Shown here in pieces: positions 9,372 through 18,820 of a stretch of DNA of 64,000 nucleotides. The notes beneath the pieces were generated by a model that saw only the letters and a list, made by a program, of their open reading frames with translations, had not been told where the DNA came from and searched no databases. Origin of the DNA: Paenibacillus glucanolyticus NBRC 15330 (GTDB taxonomy: Bacteria > Bacillota > Bacilli > Paenibacillales > Paenibacillaceae); assembly GCF_004000885.1 (NCBI RefSeq), contig NZ_BIMC01000008.1, positions 124,001 through 188,000 of the forward strand, given 5' to 3'. Both the position numbers and the translations under genes were made by a program. The first letter of the stretch is position 1, and every line of letters starts with the position of its first letter.

Positions 9372-10262
9372 ATGAAGAGGATAAAAAAAACATGGCCTTT
9401 CCACGTTATGCTGCTGCCGGCCCTGATCTGTCTGTTCTTGTTCAGTTATTTGCCGATGGGCGGCATCATTATGGCCTTTCAGGACTATAAGCCGTGGGAA
9501 GGCGTTGGCGGCTCTGCGTGGGTGGGCTTAGATAACTTCCGCTATTTGTTCGAACGACAGGACAGCATGCAGGTCATATGGAACACATTGGTCATCGCGG
9601 TGATGAAAATTGTGTTCAATCTGCTCATCCCGTTTGTATTTGCCATTCTGCTGAATGAAATTCGCAAAACAGCGCTTCAGCGGAGCATTCAGACGATGGT
9701 TTATCTGCCTCACTTCCTGTCCTGGGTCATACTGGGCGGCATTCTGATCGAAATGCTGGCTGTGGACGGTTTTGTCAATCGGATTCTGGCGGCGGTTGGA
9801 TTGGACCCGGTCTTTTTTCTCGGCGACAATAACTGGTTCCGATTCACGGTGATTGTGTCAGATGTATGGAAGGAGTTTGGCTACAACACGATTGTGTTCC
9901 TGGCTGCACTGGCAGGTGTTAGCCCGACTTTGTATGAAGCGGCGGAAATGGATGGGGCCAATCGTTTGAAACAAACGCTGCATATTACCATCCCTTCGAT
10001 GATCCCGATCACGATCGTTGTCGGAACATTGGCGCTTGGCAACATTTTGAATGCCGGCTTTGATCAAATCTTCAACCTGTACAACCCGCTGGTGTACGAA
10101 AAAGGCGATATCATTGATACGTTTGTGTACCGGACGGCTATTTTGAACGGGGAGATGGGGTTCGGAACGGCTATTGGATTGTTTAAATCGGTCATCAGTA
10201 TGGCCCTGATTCTCGTATCCTATCGTCTGGCCTACAAGTGGGCGGGGTACCGTATATTCTAG
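9372..10262 (+). CDS. Sugar ABC transporter permease, LplB/UgpA-type
   Basis: A 296-residue six-TM permease. The cytoplasmic EAA loop reads YEAAEMDGANRLKQTLHITIP, the site that contacts the ATPase. The start LLPALICLFLFSYLPMGGI is typical of the LplB group. It pairs with the permease 21 bases downstream to import the oligosaccharide delivered by the preceding lipoprotein. There is no ATPase gene in the locus, so a shared MsmX-type ATPase elsewhere is inferred. GGGAGGA lies upstream of ATG 9372. Confidence 0.9.
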   Translation: MKRIKKTWPFHVMLLPALICLFLFSYLPMGGIIMAFQDYKPWEGVGGSAWVGLDNFRYLFERQDSMQVIWNTLVIAVMKIVFNLLIPFVFAILLNEIRKTALQRSIQTMVYLPHFLSWVILGGILIEMLAVDGFVNRILAAVGLDPVFFLGDNNWFRFTVIVSDVWKEFGYNTIVFLAALAGVSPTLYEAAEMDGANRLKQTLHITIPSMIPITIVVGTLALGNILNAGFDQIFNLYNPLVYEKGDIIDTFVYRTAILNGEMGFGTAIGLFKSVISMALILVSYRLAYKWAGYRIF

Positions 10263-10283
10263 TTACGTGAAAGAGGGAGAGCC

Positions 10284-11162
10284 ATGTACCATAAAACGAT
10301 GCACTACCGGATATTCAATGTGTTTAACACGTGCCTGCTTGTCTCGCTGGCCATTCTCTGCATCATTCCGCTGCTTCATGTGCTGGCGATTTCATTCAGC
10401 TCCAAAGCAGCTGCTGATGCCAGTCTGGTGGGTTTATGGCCAGTCGATTTTTCACTTGAGGCTTATAAGAAAACGATTAACAACCCGGCATTTCTGCACT
10501 CGATCTGGGTTTCCATTGCCCGCACTGTATTGGGAACCGCTCTGACACTCGCCGTAACGTTTCTGGCCGCGTATCCGCTGTCCAAGGACAACCGAGTCTT
10601 CCGCAGCCGCAGCATTTATTCCTGGCTGTTTGTGTTCAGCATGGTGTTCAACGGCGGGCTGGTGCCGTTCTATATCGTGATTCAGAAGCTGGGATTAATC
10701 AATTCGTTCTGGGTGCTGGTGCTGCCGAGCACCGTGAATACCTTCCTGGTGATTCTGATGCTGAACTTTTTCCGGGGGATCCCGAAAGAGCTGGAGGAAG
10801 CGGCTTTGATTGATGGAGCGGGTCATTTCAAAACGCTGTTTAAAATCTTTTTGCCAATCTCGCTGCCTTCGATTGCAACCATTGCGCTGTTCAGCATGGT
10901 GTTCCATTGGAACTCATGGTTTGACGGGCTGCTGTATATCAACAACGCCAAGGACTTCCCATTGGCTACCTTCCTGCAGACAGTCATTATTCAGCGGGAC
11001 ATGAGCTCAATGAGCATGAGCCCAAAGGAGATGGAGATGTTGTCCCAGACAACGGTGAATGCCGCGCAGATATTTATCGGCGCAGCGCCAATCCTGCTGG
11101 TGTATCCGTTTTTGCAGCGCTTTTTCGTTAAAGGAATGACGCTGGGTTCTGTCAAAGAATAA
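10284..11162 (+). CDS. Sugar ABC transporter permease, LplC/YtcP-type
   Basis: A 292-residue six-TM permease, second of the pair. The EAA loop reads LEEAALIDGAGHFKTLFKIF. The end, RFFVKGMTLGSVKE, is the hallmark C-terminus of the LplC/YtcP group. ATG 10284 follows GAGGGAGA. It lies between the first permease and the GH42 gene and is transcribed with them. Its substrate is inferred to be galacto-oligosaccharide from the locus. Confidence 0.9.
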   Translation: MYHKTMHYRIFNVFNTCLLVSLAILCIIPLLHVLAISFSSKAAADASLVGLWPVDFSLEAYKKTINNPAFLHSIWVSIARTVLGTALTLAVTFLAAYPLSKDNRVFRSRSIYSWLFVFSMVFNGGLVPFYIVIQKLGLINSFWVLVLPSTVNTFLVILMLNFFRGIPKELEEAALIDGAGHFKTLFKIFLPISLPSIATIALFSMVFHWNSWFDGLLYINNAKDFPLATFLQTVIIQRDMSSMSMSPKEMEMLSQTTVNAAQIFIGAAPILLVYPFLQRFFVKGMTLGSVKE

Positions 11163-11201
11163 GAGTTGAGATCATATCAGGAAACAGGAGGTTCTCGTAA
11201 C

Positions 11202-13274
11202 ATGAAGCAAATGTTTGATCCGATCAGCCCGCGCGTTCCGCATATGCTGCATGGCGCAGATTATAATCCGGAGCAGTGGCTCCGTTATCCCGAAGTGCTG
11301 GAAGAGGACATCAGGCTAATGAAGCTGGCGAACTGCAATGTGATGTCCGTTGGTATATTCTCTTGGGTTTCATTGGAGCCGGAGGAGGGGGTATTTACGT
11401 TCGACTGGCTTGACGGTGTATTGGACCGTTTTGCGGCCAATGGCATTTACGCTTTTCTGGCTACGCCAAGCGGCGCAAGACCGGCCTGGATGTCGGAGAA
11501 GTACCCGGAGGTGCTGCGCGTAAGCGAAGGGCGCGTTCGGAACCTGCACGGCTTCCGGCATAATCATTGTTATACTTCGCCTGTATACCGGGAGAAGGTT
11601 CATACGATCAACATGAAGCTTGCGGAGCGGTACGGCCATCATCCTGCGGTCATCGGCTGGCATATATCCAATGAGTTTGGCGGCGATTGCCATTGCGATT
11701 ATTGCCAGGAGGCATTCCGGACCTGGCTTCACGATAAGTACGGAACACTGGATGAGTTGAATCATGTCTGGTGGACCGCATTCTGGAGCCATACGATTAC
11801 GAAATGGAGCCAGATCGAATCCCCGGCGCCTCATGGAGAGACGCAGGTTCACGGAATGAACCTGGACTGGAGACGGTTTGTAACGCATCAGACGGCCGAT
11901 TTCATCCGGCATGAGATTGAGCCACTCCGCAGGATCAATTCCTCCCTTCCGGTTACAACCAACCTGATGGAGTATTTTGAAGGGCTGAATTACTGGAAGT
12001 TTGCCGATTTGCTGGATGTGGTATCCTGGGACAGCTATCCGACCTGGCATGATCGTGGCGGGGATGATGCCGCTCAGGCGGCCCGTGTTGCCATGATGCA
12101 TGATATCATTCGTTCGATCAAAGGCGGACAGCCATGGATGCTGATGGAGAGCACGCCGAGTCTTACGAACTGGCAGCAGGTGAGCAAGCTGAAGCGGCCG
12201 GGAATGCATCTCCTGTCCTCCATGCAAGCCATCGCTCATGGATCGGACACCGTGCAATATTTTCAATGGCGCAAGAGCAGGGGATCAAGCGAGAAGCTGC
12301 ACGGCGCTGTCGTGGATCATGTCGGTCACGAACACACGCGGGTGTTCCATGATGTGGCTGAGGTCGGAGAGATACTCAAGAAGATGAATGCTGTTGTAGG
12401 AACGGGCGTTCCAGCCGAAGCCGCGATCATTTTTGACTGGGAGAATCGCTGGGCGATCAACGATGCGCAGGGTCCGCGGAACATGGGGGTCAAATATGAG
12501 GACACCGTGCAGGCGCATTACCGGGCATTGTGGGAGCAGGGAGTTCCTCTTGATGTCATTGATATGGAGCAGGATTTTGCTCCTTACAAGCTGCTGGTCG
12601 CGCCGATGCTGTATATGGTCCGGCCGGGAGTGGGCGAAAGGATTCACCAATTTGTGGAGGCGGGCGGCACGTTTGTTGCTACGTACTGGTCCGGCATCGT
12701 GGACGAGAATGATCTTTGTTTCCTGGGCGGTTTTCCCGGTCCGCTCCGAAAGACGCTTGGTATATGGTCGGAGGAAATCGACGCCCTGCATGATCATGAT
12801 GTCAATGGGATTGTGACGAATGCCGGCGGTGGACTTGGCTTGGCGGAAGCGTATGATGCCGCTGAGCTGTGCGATTTGATTCATCTGGAGACGGCCGAAG
12901 CGCTGGCCGTTTACCGATCTGATTTTTATGCCGGGCGCCCGGCGTTGACGGTCAATCAGCTTGGGAAGGGTCGAGCCTATTATATCGCTTCCCGCAACAA
13001 GGAGCCTTTTCATTCGGATTTCTACAAGGAACTCGTTGAACAGACCGCCGTTCGGCGGGCATTGGCCGCGAAGCTGCCTTCCTGCGTAAGCTCATCCATT
13101 CGCACAGATGGAGAGTCGGATTATATTTTTATAATGAACTTCTCGAACGAGCCAAGGCAGGTTGCATTGGATGGGGCTCGGTACAGCGATCTGGTCTCAG
13201 GCGAGGCAGTGGGTGCGGAGCTAGAACTGGCGCCTTATGGCGTGAAGGTGATTACGCGCAAAGTGAATGGTTAA
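11202..13274 (+). CDS. ganA: GH42 beta-galactosidase
   Basis: A 690-residue cytosolic glycoside hydrolase family 42 enzyme that removes galactose from beta-galactosides and galacto-oligosaccharides. Acid/base Glu158 is in WHISNEFGG and the nucleophile Glu316 in LMESTPS. The zinc-site cysteines C123, C163, C165 and C168 (CHCDYC) are all present. Length and sequence follow Bacillus GanA closely (for example SRGSSEKLHGAVVDH). There is no signal peptide, so it acts after import. ATG 11202 is preceded by AGGAGG at 11186-11191, which rules out the TTG at 11166. It is the last gene of the transporter operon and a terminator follows. Confidence 0.95.
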   Translation: MKQMFDPISPRVPHMLHGADYNPEQWLRYPEVLEEDIRLMKLANCNVMSVGIFSWVSLEPEEGVFTFDWLDGVLDRFAANGIYAFLATPSGARPAWMSEKYPEVLRVSEGRVRNLHGFRHNHCYTSPVYREKVHTINMKLAERYGHHPAVIGWHISNEFGGDCHCDYCQEAFRTWLHDKYGTLDELNHVWWTAFWSHTITKWSQIESPAPHGETQVHGMNLDWRRFVTHQTADFIRHEIEPLRRINSSLPVTTNLMEYFEGLNYWKFADLLDVVSWDSYPTWHDRGGDDAAQAARVAMMHDIIRSIKGGQPWMLMESTPSLTNWQQVSKLKRPGMHLLSSMQAIAHGSDTVQYFQWRKSRGSSEKLHGAVVDHVGHEHTRVFHDVAEVGEILKKMNAVVGTGVPAEAAIIFDWENRWAINDAQGPRNMGVKYEDTVQAHYRALWEQGVPLDVIDMEQDFAPYKLLVAPMLYMVRPGVGERIHQFVEAGGTFVATYWSGIVDENDLCFLGGFPGPLRKTLGIWSEEIDALHDHDVNGIVTNAGGGLGLAEAYDAAELCDLIHLETAEALAVYRSDFYAGRPALTVNQLGKGRAYYIASRNKEPFHSDFYKELVEQTAVRRALAAKLPSCVSSSIRTDGESDYIFIMNFSNEPRQVALDGARYSDLVSGEAVGAELELAPYGVKVITRKVNG

Positions 13275-13320
13275 TAAACCTTAATTCAATTAGATCATCA
13301 AGCGTATCACCTTAATATGG

Positions 13321-13355
13321 CAGGTGTCGGCATGCTGGCACCTGTTTTATTTATA
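13321..13355 (+). terminator. Terminator after the GH42 gene
   Basis: Stem CAGGTGTC/GGCACCTG with one mismatch, loop GGCATGCT, followed by TTTTATTTATATTTT. It separates ganA from ganB. Confidence 0.75.
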
Positions 13356-13460
13356 TTTTCGTCCACGGCGATATCGGCATGTGATGCATCTCATGTTGGA
13401 AGCCCGTACGGTCCGAAGAGGTTTCGACCAGTCAGCCTCTATGGACTGATTTTATTTTAC

Positions 13461-13490
13461 TTGAAAAAGCACCGGAAATGTTGGGATTAT
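13461..13490 (+). promoter_or_regulatory. Candidate promoter of the GH53 gene
   Basis: TTGAAA at 13461-13466 and GATTAT at 13485-13490 with an 18-base spacer. The predicted start near 13497 puts the cre-like site just downstream of it. Confidence 0.45.
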
Positions 13491-13507
13491 GCCCTGTGGC
13501 TTTGTTT

Positions 13508-13521
13508 GGGTAGCGCTTACA
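13508..13521 (-). promoter_or_regulatory. cre-like site (CcpA) before the GH53 gene
   Basis: Read on the minus strand this is TGTAAGCGCTACCC, matching 12 of 14 positions of the cre consensus TGWAANCGNTNWCA. Its place just downstream of the candidate promoter fits carbon catabolite repression by blocking transcription. Confidence 0.5.
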
Positions 13522-13568
13522 ATAGGGGGGTCACTGCGCAGTGAACGAATAACGAAGGGGGTATGATG

Positions 13569-14621
13569 ATGACCGGGGATACGAAAGGAGTTCTGTTCAG
13601 GATGTTTCTTTGTCTATCGATGCTTGCGTTATCATTCGGTTTCACGGGTAACGGCTCGGCTGAGGCGGCGACGGCTTTTGCCAAAGGAGCCGATATCAGC
13701 TGGGTCACCGGCATGGAGGCTCAGGGGTATAAATGGAAGGATAAGAATGGGATTCAGCGCGATATTCTCGACATTTTGAAGAATGATTACCAGATTAATT
13801 CTGCGCGGATTCGAGTCTGGGTCAATCCCAATATGAATGATTACATGAACGGTTATATGAATGCGGAAAAAGCGGCTGAGCTGGCTCTGCGTGCCAAGAA
13901 CAAAGGCATGAGCATTATGCTCACGCTGCATTACAGCGATTCCTGGGCCGACCCGGGGCAGCAGAACAAGCCGTATGCCTGGCGCAGCTTCACCTTCCAG
14001 CAGCTGATGGATGCGGTCTATTCCCACACCGTGTACGTGATGAACACCATGAAGAATAAGGGCGTGACGCCGGATTGGGTACAGGTTGGCAACGAAACCA
14101 ACAACGGAATGTTATGGGAGGACGGCAAAGCTTCGGTGAACATGAAAAATTATGCATGGCTTGTCAACTCGGGGCATAATGCGGTTAAGTCCGTCAGTAG
14201 CTCGACCAAGACCATAGTCCACTTATCCAACGGCTACGATAATGAATTGTTCAAATGGAACATCGGCGGCTTGATCAGTAACGGTGCGAACTTTGATATT
14301 ATCGGCATGTCACTGTACCCGGAAGCGGGCGACTGGTCAACGAAGGTGGATCAGACCATCACCAATGCCAAAGACATGACCGCTAGGTATGGAAAAAGCA
14401 TCATGATCAGTGAAATCGGCATGGATTACAGCCAGCCGGCGGCTGCCAAGAGTTTTATTCAGACCATTAAAACCAAAGTGCGCGGATTATCGGGAGGAAC
14501 GGGACTTGGAGTGTTTTATTGGGAACCGGAAGCTGCGCCGGGTTACAATGCGGGTTATAACAAGGGGGCCTGGCAGGCGGACGGGAAACCGACCCTCGCA
14601 CTGGAGGGATTCAAAGACTGA
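13569..14621 (+). CDS. ganB: Secreted GH53 endo-beta-1,4-galactanase
   Basis: A 350-residue glycoside hydrolase family 53 enzyme that cuts beta-1,4-galactan outside the cell. The signal peptide ends near AEA before TAFAKGADISW. Acid/base Glu176 is in VQVGNETNNGM and the nucleophile Glu282 in IMISEIGMDYS. The other family signature RIRVWVNP is present. Three in-frame ATGs (13563, 13566, 13569) follow AAGGGGG at 13555-13561; 13569 has the best spacing. It supplies oligosaccharides for the upstream transporter and GH42 enzyme. It is transcribed separately and probably repressed by glucose through the adjacent cre-like site. It has no carbohydrate-binding module. Confidence 0.93.
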   Translation: MTGDTKGVLFRMFLCLSMLALSFGFTGNGSAEAATAFAKGADISWVTGMEAQGYKWKDKNGIQRDILDILKNDYQINSARIRVWVNPNMNDYMNGYMNAEKAAELALRAKNKGMSIMLTLHYSDSWADPGQQNKPYAWRSFTFQQLMDAVYSHTVYVMNTMKNKGVTPDWVQVGNETNNGMLWEDGKASVNMKNYAWLVNSGHNAVKSVSSSTKTIVHLSNGYDNELFKWNIGGLISNGANFDIIGMSLYPEAGDWSTKVDQTITNAKDMTARYGKSIMISEIGMDYSQPAAAKSFIQTIKTKVRGLSGGTGLGVFYWEPEAAPGYNAGYNKGAWQADGKPTLALEGFKD

Positions 14622-14645
14622 GTATAGCTAAAATCGATTTCAATA

Positions 14646-14696
14646 AGAAGAACCCTGATTCCGAAGTCAAGGAGGAGGGTTCTTCTCTTCGTTTTG
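14646..14696. terminator. Bidirectional terminator between GH53 and marR genes
   Basis: An 11-bp perfect stem AGAAGAACCCT/AGGGTTCTTCT, with TCTTCGTTTT on the plus side and A/T-rich sequence on the other. It serves the two converging genes. Confidence 0.75.
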
Positions 14697-14699
14697 CAC

Positions 14700-15167
14700 T
14701 TACTGTCGTACGATCAATTGCGCCAGTTCCGCATGTTTTCCCATTTTGGCGAGAAGGCCGATTAGCTGCTGCTTCTCTTCTTCGTTCAGTCCGCCAAGCG
14801 CATGCTGGATGTGCCGCTCATGTATGGGGTACAGCTTCTGCATCAATTGCTCTCCGGTAGTAGTCAGTTCGGCGTAGATGACTCTCCTGTCCTCGGGACA
14901 GGGCCTGCGGCGAACATATCCTTTTGCGACCAGCTTATCAACCACATAGGTGACATTTCCGCTTTGCAGAAGCAGCTGTGCCCCGATCTGCTGGATAGGC
15001 TGGCGGCCTTTGTAGAACAGCACCTCCATTACGGCAAAAGAGGTGGGGTTAAAGCCTTCGATTTTGCTGCCATTCACGACATGTTCGTTGACGCTCTTGA
15101 ATGACTTGGCAAACACCCGATACAGGTGCATAGCAAGCTGTGTATCGCGATCATGTAATACCTTCAT
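14700..15167 (-). CDS. MarR-family transcriptional regulator, MhqR-like
   Basis: A 155-residue winged-helix repressor. The DNA-binding part runs from about 45 to 105, including QQIGAQLLLQSGNVTYVVDKL and CPEDRRVIYAELT. This resembles Bacillus MhqR, which senses quinones and other electrophiles, more than other MarR proteins. GGGAGAA lies upstream of its ATG. It is divergent from an MFS exporter gene and shares a roughly 210-base upstream region with it, so it may repress that gene as well as itself. No clear dyad operator was recognised. The inducer is unknown. Confidence 0.85.
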   Translation of the reverse strand: MKVLHDRDTQLAMHLYRVFAKSFKSVNEHVVNGSKIEGFNPTSFAVMEVLFYKGRQPIQQIGAQLLLQSGNVTYVVDKLVAKGYVRRRPCPEDRRVIYAELTTTGEQLMQKLYPIHERHIQHALGGLNEEEKQQLIGLLAKMGKHAELAQLIVRQ

Positions 15168-15380
15168 ACATTCTCCCGCCTTTGATATGGACTCATGTCC
15201 TGAATTACTTCAAATCTAAGATTACGCTTTAATGAACAATTTCAACATGTGATTTGTCACAATGCTGCCGAAACATTTTCATTCTCCAGCTCCGGTATCA
15301 ACTACGCCTTAAGCCTGATACGTTCCCTGAATGCCGATTCTATAATGAAATTATTCGAATGGGAAGAAAAGGGTGGGAGA

Positions 15381-16718
15381 ATGAATCAAGTACAAACCGT
15401 AGAATCAGAGGGATTTAAACCGCTGCTCCGCAATCGGAACTATATGTTGTTGATGGGGTCTCAGCTGGTGTCCAACATGGGCGAATGGCTGTATATCATC
15501 GCGCTCCTGACGCTTGTCGGATTGAAGTGGCAAGCCGCGCCATGGGAAATTACCGCTATGACGTTATGCATGGCGCTTCCTGTTCTGATCGGAGGACCGA
15601 TAGCAGGCTGGATCGGCGACCGGTATGACCGGAAAAAGATCATGGTCATTTCGGATGTTGTGAGAGTCTTCATTTTGCTGGGAGTCTTGTTGGTGGGAAA
15701 TTTAATTCAAATTTATGTTCTGCTCATCGTTAAGGGACTGATGGATGTTCTGTTCTCTCCTGCCAAGAGCGGCAAAATTAAAGAAATTGTAGATCCTAAG
15801 CATATCGATCAGGCGGTTACGATCAGTTCTTCGATTGAGCAAATGTCCAAAATTATCGGGCCGTCCTTGGGCGGATTGCTGATGGCTCTGTTCGGCATAC
15901 AGTTATGCTTCATCATTGATGCAGGCGCTTTTGTGGTATCGGCGCTGCTTCTGCTCGGTGTTCCAGGCCGAAAGATCGTTAAACAAGAAGGCCTGACCGG
16001 GGAGTCGCACCATGGAGTGCGGGTTGGTCAGGGCGAGAAGAAATCCTTTTTGAAGGAGATCGGTGAAGGGGTGCAATTGATTTATGGCATCCCCCTGCTG
16101 CTGGGAGGAGTTGTTACGATATGTGCAGTAGTGCTGGTGCTGCAGATGGCCGACTCCCAGATCGTGACCCTGTTCCGGCTGATTCCTAATGTATCGGAGG
16201 ATCTGCTGGGTTACTGTATTTCCGCCAGCGGTTTAGGTACTTTAATCGCAGCCATGTTTGTCCGCAAGCTGAGCTGGAGCACTCTTGCCAAGATGGGCGC
16301 CGGCGCTACCGCAGCCGGTCTGGTCTTCGCCGTATGTGCCGTAGTTGTAGTGACAAAGATGCCGCATCTGCTGCAGAGCGTGGTGCTGTTCGGTTCATTC
16401 TTTCTGGCGGGCGCTGGTGGAGGATTCGTGCTGGTTCCTTTCCAGATGCTGCTCATGAAAAGAACGCCGGAGCATATGACCAGCCGTGTATTCGGAACGG
16501 TCAACAGCCTTACAAGCGGCGCGGCCATTGTCGGACCTACTATCGGTGGTGCGCTTATCACGGGAATCGGCGCTGTTCCAACATATATTGTTGCAGGACT
16601 CGGAACTGCTGCAGTGGGAGGCGTACTGCTCCTGTTCAAGGGAAGGATTGAAAGAAAGGACGAAGCCTCTGCCTCCTTGAACGCAGTCCCTATGGTACCT
16701 GAATCCTCGACAATGTAA
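15381..16718 (+). CDS. MFS transporter, macrolide-efflux-like (MFS_3)
   Basis: A 445-residue 12-TM exporter of the MFS_3 (MefA-like) group. GWIGDRYDRKKIMVISD is the loop 2-3 motif, and GRIERKDEA lies in the tail. A TATAAT at 15341-15346 implies transcription starts near 15353, so the GTG at 15249 cannot be the start. ATG 15381, preceded by AAAAGGGTGGGAGA, fits. The divergent MarR gene suggests inducible control. The substrate is unknown. Confidence 0.85.
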   Translation: MNQVQTVESEGFKPLLRNRNYMLLMGSQLVSNMGEWLYIIALLTLVGLKWQAAPWEITAMTLCMALPVLIGGPIAGWIGDRYDRKKIMVISDVVRVFILLGVLLVGNLIQIYVLLIVKGLMDVLFSPAKSGKIKEIVDPKHIDQAVTISSSIEQMSKIIGPSLGGLLMALFGIQLCFIIDAGAFVVSALLLLGVPGRKIVKQEGLTGESHHGVRVGQGEKKSFLKEIGEGVQLIYGIPLLLGGVVTICAVVLVLQMADSQIVTLFRLIPNVSEDLLGYCISASGLGTLIAAMFVRKLSWSTLAKMGAGATAAGLVFAVCAVVVVTKMPHLLQSVVLFGSFFLAGAGGGFVLVPFQMLLMKRTPEHMTSRVFGTVNSLTSGAAIVGPTIGGALITGIGAVPTYIVAGLGTAAVGGVLLLFKGRIERKDEASASLNAVPMVPESSTM

Positions 16719-16804
16719 AACCACAAAGAAAGTTTCGGTGCTTGCAACTAATCCTTGTCCATCTGCGTAATAATGGAAATAGAATGAATGGATGGGGTGT
16801 TAGG

Positions 16805-17539
16805 ATGCAGGATAGGATTCTGGAGAACATTCGCGGGGCCGAGCCGGTGCTGGAAGTAGACATTCAGGAAGCCGGGTACGAACCTGGCCGACCCCGCATA
16901 CACGAAATATCGTTTCAAGTGGTTCCCGGTGAACTGCTCGGCTTGATCGGGCCGAACGGTGCCGGAAAGAGCACAACCATCAAGGCGGTGTTAGGGCTCT
17001 TGAAGGACTGCAAGGCTGATGTCAGGATTGCGGGTAATCCTCCCCGATATGCGTATGTACCCGAGCAGCCTGTGTTCTACGAGGATTTAACGCTGTGGGA
17101 GCACTTGGACCTGGCTGCTGCTGCTTTCGGAATGGATGACAACCATTTCGAAGAGCAGGCCGAACAGCTTCTTCGGCAGTTTGGAATGGAGACTGTACGG
17201 AACGAACTGCCGGGAGGTTTCTCCAAAGGGATGAAGCAGAAGATGATGCTGATGATCGGCTTCCTCTCCAAGCCCGATGTCTATATTGTAGACGAGCCGT
17301 TTATCGGTTTGGATCCGCGGGCTACTCGCGATTTTTTGAACTTATTGCTGGAGGAGAGACGCCGTGGTGCCGGTGTGCTGATGTCTACGCATGTGCTGGA
17401 CACCGCAGAGAAGATTTGTGATCGGTTTGTGCTCATATCCGCGGGCCGGATTGTTTCCGAAGGCACGCTATATCATCTCCGTGAGGCCGCGGGACTTCCA
17501 GGCGCATCGTTGTTTGACTGCTTCGATGCGCTGACATGA
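16805..17539 (+). CDS. ecsA: ABC transporter ATPase, EcsA-type
   Basis: A 244-residue ABC ATPase. Walker A is GPNGAGKST, Walker B YIVDEPFIGLDP, and the signature region reads LPGGFSKGMKQKM with a degenerate LSGGQ, as in the EcsA/DRA-type exporter group. The C-terminal LFDCFDALT also fits EcsA. Together with EcsB it forms an exporter which in Bacillus affects protein secretion, competence and intramembrane proteolysis. ATG 16805 follows GGGGTG; ATG 16784 is a possible alternative. The stop overlaps the beginning of the ecsB frame. Confidence 0.82.
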   Translation: MQDRILENIRGAEPVLEVDIQEAGYEPGRPRIHEISFQVVPGELLGLIGPNGAGKSTTIKAVLGLLKDCKADVRIAGNPPRYAYVPEQPVFYEDLTLWEHLDLAAAAFGMDDNHFEEQAEQLLRQFGMETVRNELPGGFSKGMKQKMMLMIGFLSKPDVYIVDEPFIGLDPRATRDFLNLLLEERRRGAGVLMSTHVLDTAEKICDRFVLISAGRIVSEGTLYHLREAAGLPGASLFDCFDALT

Positions 17540-17553
17540 GGGAGGGGATGGAT

Positions 17554-18819
17554 ATGAATCGCTCACAGCAGCTTAGCCATCCGGGGGCGCTCTTCTGGAG
17601 AAGGGTGCTTGCACATTGGACCTATCAACGTAAAAGCTTGGCGACCGTGGTTGATTGGATCGTGATGCTCTACATTCTGATTCCAGGCCTGCTTCTGGGA
17701 GGCGGGTTATACCGTGAGTTGTGGACAAGCCCCCTTCCAGGGTGGGCACAGTTCCTGCCCCTCCAAGCGGTGGTTGTCATCCTGCTCTTTATGTTCTCCG
17801 GCCGAGTGCTGCTGTTCCTCGAAGAGGCTGACGTATTGTTTCTCCGCCAGCAGCGGGAATGGATGAAGGGGCTGCTGATCAGAGGCATGGCATACAGCCA
17901 TGCTATGTCAGCGCTAAAGGGACTGTTGTTTACCCTGCTTGCCCTGCCAATCCTGGTCAGGGAACATGAAATTACCGGGGGTACCTTGATAACCTTGCTG
18001 GTGATTACGGTTGTCTGTGCCTGGTGTACGAATCTATGGGCCGGGATGATTCGCTCAAGCTGCAAAGGGTGGCGGCAGCACCTGTTGATTTATGCGGTAC
18101 GCTGGCTTTCCGTTGGATTACTAACGCTGCTTGTATCCTTGTGGCTTGAGGTTTATGCAGTCTTATGGACAATCGTCGTCATTCTGCTGATTGTATTAAT
18201 TCTTCTGAGCCGCAGGCGTCTTGCCATGCATGGAACCTTTATGGCGGATACAAGGGAGGATGCCAGGACCCGCATCCAGTTGACCGAGAAGCTGCTGGTT
18301 CAAGCTGTCGGCAAACCGCCGAGTGTGCGAAGCAAGACCTGGTTTATGCGCAAGTCCGGCCGGTTGTTCAAGGGCACAGCGGAGAAGAGGCTTGCCGATG
18401 CAGGGTTAAAAGCGATTTTGCGTCACCCTGAGAGTTTGACATTATATATTCAGATTACATTGGTTGGCATTCCGGCCGTATGGCTCCCGCCGTTAATCAT
18501 TAAAATCGTTGTGTATATCGCGCTTGTGCTGATGATATCGTATTGGCTCAATACACGGTGGGCCGTGTTCGCGAAGGCTGAATTTATGCACGTGCTTCCC
18601 TTTACGAATGAACAGCACCGCTCTGCGGGTATTCTTGCCGTTAGAACGCTGCTTGCTCTCCCGGCATTTTTGTATTCCCTGGTGGCAGGGCTCACGCTGT
18701 TTCAGGGGGGAGTCGGATGGCTGGCCGCGCTGGCATTGACGGCTGCGGCAGTCATGATCGCACCATCACTGATGTCATGGCCGATGTACAGGGAGGATAA
18801 GCATCAGCAAGATGAATAA
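17554..18819 (+). CDS. ecsB: ABC transporter permease, EcsB-type
   Basis: A 421-residue membrane protein with several TM segments in two blocks (roughly 30-190 and 295-410), separated by a basic cytoplasmic stretch. Position directly after the EcsA-type ATPase, length and topology match EcsB. GGAGGGG at 17541-17547 favours ATG 17554 over the overlapping ATG at 17536. A strong terminator follows. The transported substrate is not established for the family. Confidence 0.8.
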   Translation: MNRSQQLSHPGALFWRRVLAHWTYQRKSLATVVDWIVMLYILIPGLLLGGGLYRELWTSPLPGWAQFLPLQAVVVILLFMFSGRVLLFLEEADVLFLRQQREWMKGLLIRGMAYSHAMSALKGLLFTLLALPILVREHEITGGTLITLLVITVVCAWCTNLWAGMIRSSCKGWRQHLLIYAVRWLSVGLLTLLVSLWLEVYAVLWTIVVILLIVLILLSRRRLAMHGTFMADTREDARTRIQLTEKLLVQAVGKPPSVRSKTWFMRKSGRLFKGTAEKRLADAGLKAILRHPESLTLYIQITLVGIPAVWLPPLIIKIVVYIALVLMISYWLNTRWAVFAKAEFMHVLPFTNEQHRSAGILAVRTLLALPAFLYSLVAGLTLFQGGVGWLAALALTAAAVMIAPSLMSWPMYREDKHQQDE

Positions 18820-18820
18820 A

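Noticed and set aside
11370..12266. 298-residue open frame on the minus strand
   Set aside because: Complement of the GH42 gene; composition and lack of start signals mark it as a shadow.
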